Positions 59,595-64,000 of a DNA stretch of 64,000 nucleotides are shown piece by piece. A program made the position numbers and the translations under genes. Position 1 is the first letter of the stretch; each line of letters opens with the position of its first letter. The notes beneath the pieces are model-generated. The model saw nothing but the letters and a program-made list of their open reading frames with translations. It did not search any database and was not told where the DNA came from. The stretch comes from Lachnospiraceae bacterium (lineage in GTDB: Bacteria; Bacillota; Clostridia; Lachnospirales; Lachnospiraceae): the NCBI GenBank assembly GCA_017444015.1, contig JAFSXN010000065.1, positions 20,382 through 84,381 of the forward strand, in the 5' to 3' direction.

Positions 59595-60818
59595 TTAAAT
59601 ACCCTGCTCCGCAACGAAATCCCACTCACCGGTCTCGTTATTGGCTTTCTTTACATAAGCGGTATCTCTCTCCGCGTCGCCGGTCTCGTTGAAGGCGATC
59701 TTTCCGGAAACACCCGTGTATACAACGCCCGGGATCGCTGCCTGAACAGCCGCAGGATCGGTGGAGCCAGCTGCCTTTAACGCCTCAAGCGCTACATAGT
59801 AAGCGTCATAGCCCATCGCCGAAACCGCCGCGATCATATCGTTTCCGCCGTTGTTGGCAAGAGCCGTAGAATCGCCGTTGATATAAGCCTTTAAGCCCTC
59901 GTCGAACTCAGGAACCGCGCCCTCCTGATAGAAGGTCGTAACACAGATCTCAACATCCTTGCCCTGCGCCGTACCGGAAACTACGTTGGAATCCCAGGTA
60001 TCGCCGGCAAGAAGCGGGATCGTAAGACCCTGAGAAGCCGCCTGCTCGATGATATTCGCCGCCGCCTCGATCGAAACGGGCGAGAAGAATACCTCACAGT
60101 CCTGACTCTTCGCGTTCGTGATATAAGAGGTAAAGTCCGAATTTCCCTCCGGGAAGGACTCCTCAACAACCTCTCCGCCGAGAGCCTTGAAGGCCTCCAC
60201 GAAGTAATTTACAAGGCCTGCCGAATAATCGTCGCCGAGCTTGCTTAAGCAGTAAGCCTTCTTCGCGCCGAGAGTCTTGGAAGCATAGTTCGCAAGAACG
60301 GTGCCCTGGAACGGATCTAAGAAGCAGATCCTGAAATAATGGTCATTTCCCTCGGTAACCTGGGGATTTGTACAGGTAACGCCGATCGCCGGAACGCCGC
60401 CGTTCTTAAATACATCGGAGGCAGCGATCGAAACGCCCGAGCCGTAAGAACCAAGTACGACCGATACGCCCTCGGAAACAAGCTGCTGCGCAGCCGAAGG
60501 TCCCTTCTCCGTTGAGGACTGGTTATCCACAACAACTAACTGCACCGTATATTCCTCTCCGCCGATCTCAACGGTAGGAGTCTCGGAGTTCGCGTACTGG
60601 ATCCCAAGCGTTTCCTGCTTTCCGCCCGCGCCGTTATCACCCGAAGCCGGCTCAAAAACGCCGATCTTTACTACCTTATCGCCGGAAGCCGCAGCCGTAG
60701 AAGCGGAAGCGTCCGAAGAAGCAGTGCCGGAAGCCGCCGGAGCAGCGCCGCAGCCAGCCAGAGCAGCTGCCGTTACCGACATGGCAAGTAACATAGAAAT
60801 CAATTTTGTTTTTCTCAT
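59595..60818 (-). CDS. livJ: Branched-chain amino acid ABC transporter substrate-binding lipoprotein LivJ
   Basis: 407 residues. Lipobox AAALAGCG near 17-24, an Ala/Ser linker, then a type I periplasmic-binding fold (VVKIGVFEPASGDNGAGGKQ, VVLGSYGSGVSIAASDVF, PAIGVTCTNPQVT). First gene of the liv operon with its own promoter. The amino acid bound cannot be read from sequence alone. Confidence 0.92.
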   Translation of the reverse strand: MRKTKLISMLLAMSVTAAALAGCGAAPAASGTASSDASASTAAASGDKVVKIGVFEPASGDNGAGGKQETLGIQYANSETPTVEIGGEEYTVQLVVVDNQSSTEKGPSAAQQLVSEGVSVVLGSYGSGVSIAASDVFKNGGVPAIGVTCTNPQVTEGNDHYFRICFLDPFQGTVLANYASKTLGAKKAYCLSKLGDDYSAGLVNYFVEAFKALGGEVVEESFPEGNSDFTSYITNAKSQDCEVFFSPVSIEAAANIIEQAASQGLTIPLLAGDTWDSNVVSGTAQGKDVEICVTTFYQEGAVPEFDEGLKAYINGDSTALANNGGNDMIAAVSAMGYDAYYVALEALKAAGSTDPAAVQAAIPGVVYTGVSGKIAFNETGDAERDTAYVKKANNETGEWDFVAEQGI

Positions 60819-60898
60819 CCTTCTCTCTCCTTTTCCTGAACTTGCTGCGTCCTTCGCAGAGCCTTCCTCTTTGGACCTGCTTAGGCCACAACGAATAT

Positions 60899-60927
60899 AT
60901 TATACGTTAATCCCTTTCCTAAATCAA
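60899..60927 (-). promoter_or_regulatory. liv operon promoter
   Basis: -35 TTGATT (60922-60927), 17 bp, -10 TATAAT (60899-60904), leader about 75 nt. Confidence 0.6.
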
Positions 60928-61012
60928 TATCGGATTTTAGACGAGGGGCTACCGCTTCGCCCCTCTTTGACCTGTACACGTTTTATTGTACAACCCTGAA
61001 ACGCTTTTTTTC

Positions 61013-61041
61013 TTGACTCTCTCAATTCAAATAGGTTATAA
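61013..61041 (+). promoter_or_regulatory. Promoter of the EAL gene
   Basis: -35 TTGACT (61013-61018), 17 bp, -10 TTATAA (61036-61041), about 22 bp before the GGAGG ribosome site. Confidence 0.5.
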
Positions 61042-61069
61042 CTTTAATAGTAACTACGTGGAGGATATT

Positions 61070-62770
61070 ATGCTCCTGACAGGAGAGATCGAGAAAGCCA
61101 TATCCGGGCTTTTTGCAAAAGCTGCACAGAAGGATCTTACAAACGAGGATTACGAAGAGCTCTGCCGATCGGCCGGCGTTTCCAGAATGTATTATGATAT
61201 GACGCTGGAAAACGATACCCAGTACAGAGACATGGCGACCGGAATGTTAGTGACCTCCGAGGTCGAAAAAGATAACGCTGTTATCCTTTATGATGACGGA
61301 AACGAAACGGAGCTTGTTAAAAAATATACCTATTATTACGAAGGAAATGAATACGTCCACGCCTATGTTGCGTTTAAGAAGGGGGTAAAGGAGGAGGATC
61401 TGAATCAGGAATGCTTTCAGTTCCTTTCCGATGTGGTCTATATGCTGGTCAGCCGCCAGAATATGCGGCTGATGTTGGATTTTGCGGAAACGCATGATGC
61501 TCAGACCGGTATCCCCAACGGCTCCTATCTCGGCCGTTTCTATTATCAGTGTATCCATCGTTATCCCGAGAACCGGTACCTGGTGATCTTCATCAATCTC
61601 CACAATTTTAAATTTCTGAATAAACAGGGCGGCACAAGAACCGGCGATGAAGGTATCGTCCGTTATGCCAGGACCCTTTACGGTATGATGGAAAAGGACG
61701 AAGGGGTCTGCCGCCTCGGCGGAGATAATTTCGTTCTCTTTATTAAAAAACAAAATCTGGATCGGATGATCGAAAATCTTCACGGTATTACAATAGAGAA
61801 CCTCGAAAGCGCCCATGGAAAGGATTTTACGATCTCCGCCTGGATCGGGATCTCCCGTGATAATATGCAGGAGCCCTTCGGGCAGCGACTGGAACAGGCC
61901 AATATCGCCTGTATCCTGGGGAAAAACCGCCTGAAGCAGACCGTCGTCTTCTATACCGAGGAGCTGGCGCATATGATGGACCGTACCAAGCAGATCATCG
62001 GGATGTTTCATCCGGCGATCGCGAACCGGGAATTCAAGCCCTATTTCCAGGCCAAGGTCGATATGACCACCGGGAAGCTGGTCGGCTTTGAAGCGCTCTG
62101 CCGCTGGCTCCACGAGGGAAATCTGATCTATCCGGACCAGTTTATTCCTGCCCTGGACTCCCAGGGTCTGATCCATGAGCTCGATATGGAGATCCTCAGA
62201 CTTACCTGCGAGAGTATCCGGAAATGGAAGGATTTGGGCCTGAACCCTCCTCCCGTCTCCGTCAATCTTTCCAGAAAAAATATCTTTGTTCCTCATATTG
62301 AGGACAAGATCCTTTCAATCATAAAAGAAAACGGCATCGACACTTCCTCCATCGAGGTCGAGATCACGGAAACCGCTACCGAAGAGGAATATCTCAGACT
62401 GGTGGATTTCATCAACCAGCTGAAGCAGTACGGTCTCCTTATCTCCATCGATGATTTCGGGACCGGCTACTCTTCGCTCTCTCTGATCCATAATATTAAC
62501 GCTGATGTCATAAAGATCGACAAGAGCTTCGTCGATGCTCTCTTTACCGACGAAAAGTCCTCCGTCCTTGTAGAAAGCATTATCACACTGGCGGACCGCC
62601 TCGGTATGAAGACCATCGCGGAGGGTGTCGAAACCGCGATGCAGGGAATGACTCTTGTGGGTATGGGCTGCAAGAACGCCCAGGGTTACTATTACAGCAA
62701 ACCGGCGGATTATGAGGCAACGACTGAGATCTTAAAAAAGCCTCCTTACAAACCGATCCCGGAGACTTAA
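61070..62770 (+). CDS. EAL phosphodiesterase with degenerate GGDEF domain
   Basis: 566 residues, cytosolic. An N-terminal sensory-like region (1-150) precedes a GGDEF-fold domain whose signature is RLGGDNF, lacking the Glu needed for cyclase activity. The EAL domain (about 310-560) keeps the catalytic set: FEALCRW, SVNLSRKN, EITET, IDDFGTGYSS, IKIDKSF and EGVET. So it should hydrolyse c-di-GMP, with the GGDEF part possibly a GTP sensor (inference). ATG 61070 follows GGAGG; the longer frame from 60986 runs through the promoter. Confidence 0.92.
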   Translation: MLLTGEIEKAISGLFAKAAQKDLTNEDYEELCRSAGVSRMYYDMTLENDTQYRDMATGMLVTSEVEKDNAVILYDDGNETELVKKYTYYYEGNEYVHAYVAFKKGVKEEDLNQECFQFLSDVVYMLVSRQNMRLMLDFAETHDAQTGIPNGSYLGRFYYQCIHRYPENRYLVIFINLHNFKFLNKQGGTRTGDEGIVRYARTLYGMMEKDEGVCRLGGDNFVLFIKKQNLDRMIENLHGITIENLESAHGKDFTISAWIGISRDNMQEPFGQRLEQANIACILGKNRLKQTVVFYTEELAHMMDRTKQIIGMFHPAIANREFKPYFQAKVDMTTGKLVGFEALCRWLHEGNLIYPDQFIPALDSQGLIHELDMEILRLTCESIRKWKDLGLNPPPVSVNLSRKNIFVPHIEDKILSIIKENGIDTSSIEVEITETATEEEYLRLVDFINQLKQYGLLISIDDFGTGYSSLSLIHNINADVIKIDKSFVDALFTDEKSSVLVESIITLADRLGMKTIAEGVETAMQGMTLVGMGCKNAQGYYYSKPADYEATTEILKKPPYKPIPET

Positions 62771-62789
62771 GCCGGGTCTTTGCGCACTT

Positions 62790-62939
62790 TATACTCAATA
62801 ACGAAATTACTTTCCATTTCGTTATTGAGTGCGCCGAATTCGGGCCGCTCGCTTAAGGCGGCATATTTCCTATCCGAATTCGTGCGCATCATATTATACG
62901 ATTAACGAAAAGCGGCAGAGCTTTTCGTTAATCAGTATA
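62790..62939. repeat. 150-bp three-hairpin repeat sharing ends with the 103-bp family
   Basis: Begins TATACTCAATAACGAAAT and ends with CGTTAATCAGTATA, so the right end matches the first 15 bases of copy H (TATACTGATTAACGA, reverse strand). Three hairpins: CAATAACGAAAT/ATTTCGTTATTG, CCGAATTCGG-type long-range arms with TGCGC flanks, and ATTAACGAAAAGC/GCTTTTCGTTAAT. TA flanks both ends. It could also terminate the EAL and AAA-ATPase transcripts that converge here. Confidence 0.75.
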
Positions 62940-62986
62940 GCTTTATCAGAGTGGCGGGATTGCTGCTCTGCCAACTTATATCCATA

Positions 62987-64000
62987 TCACCCGGGTAACG
63001 CCCCCTGCGCAAACTTCTCGATCCGGCAGGTATATTTCTCCGTTTTCTTCGTATAATTTATTCCAATAAGCAGAAGCTCACCCTTATAATCAGATAACGC
63101 GCCGGTATAGTTTCGATCCTTGATCTGTTTGATCGCTGCTCTTGCGCTCCGGTTCCATTTCAGTTCTACGAGCATTGCCGGATACCTTCCCTCTCTTTTC
63201 GGGATAAACGCTATGTCCGCAAAGCCCTTTCCTGCCGGCAGCTCTCTCACCACATAATAATTAACTCTCGCGGTATAAAAGCTAACCATGATCGCTAACG
63301 CCAGAGCGTTCTCGTCGTGGAAATCTATGATCGAAGCATAGTCCTGATGGGAGGAAGCGATAATCTTCGCTACCTTTTCCTCGCTAAGCTTCCAGACAGC
63401 CCGAAGCAGCTCATCCGAATGCCTCAGAGCATCTCCGACATCATCCCAGTCACCGGTCTTTATCGCCGCCTCAAATACCTCTGCCACCTCTGTATTCGGT
63501 ATGAACGCCTCCTTTGTATACGCGTCATATCCCAGATACCCCATATGGATCAGACAGGTCAGTACATCATCCTTTGACTTAAACTGAATTACATCATTCT
63601 GAAACCCGTTCACATTAACGCTGCATCTCTCTCCAGCCAGCATATGGATAATATCCTCTTTAAGCCCTGCGTAATCCATCGTGATATAATCCTGAAGAGA
63701 GGCAAAGTTTCCCGTATTTTTCCAGAAGGATCTGAGAGCATCCATCCGAAAAGCCTCTACCACAGAATTGGGATTATAGATATGCCAAAGTCTCTTCGCT
63801 CTGCCGTCCACAAGACGAACGCATCCGTCAGGATTTTTGATTTCTTCTTCGAGTTGTACTTCTTCCTCGGATTCATCGGAATTCACAGACTCCTCCCCGA
63901 TCTTTGCGGATCCGGACGCGTACATATAATATCCGTCATACCAGTTTCTCATATCGCGGGGATCTACCGAATATCTCCGGCATAATCCGTTGACCTCGTC
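62987..64000 (-). CDS. AAA-ATPase-like/PD-(D/E)XK protein, C-terminal part (5' end beyond window)
   Basis: The frame is open to the window edge, giving at least 337 residues. It corresponds to the C-terminal half of the 25665-27386 family: RNWYDGYYMYASGS, an acidic Glu-rich insertion, VDGRAKRLWHIYNPNSVVEA, and a PD-(D/E)XK core with GKGFADIAFIPKREG then PAMLVELKWN. The acidic insertion is unusual for the family. The ATPase half lies outside the window. Confidence 0.85.
   Translation of the reverse strand, partial: DEVNGLCRRYSVDPRDMRNWYDGYYMYASGSAKIGEESVNSDESEEEVQLEEEIKNPDGCVRLVDGRAKRLWHIYNPNSVVEAFRMDALRSFWKNTGNFASLQDYITMDYAGLKEDIIHMLAGERCSVNVNGFQNDVIQFKSKDDVLTCLIHMGYLGYDAYTKEAFIPNTEVAEVFEAAIKTGDWDDVGDALRHSDELLRAVWKLSEEKVAKIIASSHQDYASIIDFHDENALALAIMVSFYTARVNYYVVRELPAGKGFADIAFIPKREGRYPAMLVELKWNRSARAAIKQIKDRNYTGALSDYKGELLLIGINYTKKTEKYTCRIEKFAQGALPG

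Noticed and set aside
61247-62296. 349-codon minus-strand frame opposite the EAL gene
   Set aside because: It lies wholly over a gene with full EAL motifs and shows no family signature; a shadow frame in GC-balanced DNA.

Overview
The window looks like a chromosomal segment of an anaerobic, low-redox Gram-positive bacterium of the Clostridia, most likely a Lachnospiraceae-type organism (inference). Reasons: the rpmF-plsX-acpP-rnc-smc-ftsY order typical of Firmicutes, a ThiT-type thiamine transporter behind a TPP riboswitch, a phosphate acetyltransferase, a rubredoxin, the UPF0237/UPF0210 gene pair, tRNA genes without an encoded CCA end, strong AGGAGG-type ribosome sites and TTGaca-17-TATAAT promoters. 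Base composition is near 50 % GC. Almost everything is on the minus strand; the plus-strand genes are tmcAL, a MATE exporter, an EAL protein and a decayed AAA-ATPase fragment. No transposase, phage, CRISPR array or rRNA is seen.

Layout. 1-8.6 kb: housekeeping block (ftsY partial, smc, rnc, acpP, plsX, rpmF), then thiT with its riboswitch and pta. 8.7-17 kb: tmcAL, a multidomain hybrid histidine kinase with a two-receiver regulator, the UPF0210/ACT pair, a small gene split by a repeat, and an MBL hydrolase. 17-24 kb: a long FtsA-like ASKHA protein, coaE, polA, a membrane zinc-finger protein and a PRPP-binding transferase. 24-29 kb: MATE exporter, an AAA-ATPase/nuclease-like gene and a graveyard of gene fragments ending at tRNA-Leu. 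29-40 kb: a tight minus-strand run cheV - giant Pro-Glu repeat membrane protein - hisH - hisF - ung - TPR/MORN protein - lysA, and aspS upstream. 40-42 kb: a second graveyard with repeats, a broken ATPase, a truncated AAA-ATPase and tRNA-Gly. 42-51 kb: tetR-RND adaptor-RND pump, rubredoxin, esterase-like hydrolase, PfkB kinase, exonuclease III. 51-61 kb: two ABC importers (Fe3+ type and branched-chain amino acid type). 61-64 kb: EAL protein, a 150-bp repeat and the C-terminal part of another AAA-ATPase/nuclease-like gene.

Two things stand out. First, a 103-bp (99-bp core plus TA duplications) MITE-like repeat is present in eight copies, with a related 150-bp element sharing its end. At three sites, removing the repeat together with one TA joins the flanks into a sensible open reading frame, which is direct evidence of past insertion at TA targets. 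Two copies 24 kb apart are identical base for base. Second, the 1012-residue protein next to cheV carries at least six copies of a short motif ([10 protein letters not shown] and variants) closely resembling the N-terminal CheY-P docking motif of FliM/FliY (LSQDEIDALL). They are strung on a Pro-Glu linker and anchored by one transmembrane helix, suggesting an undescribed multivalent scaffold for phosphorylated receiver proteins.
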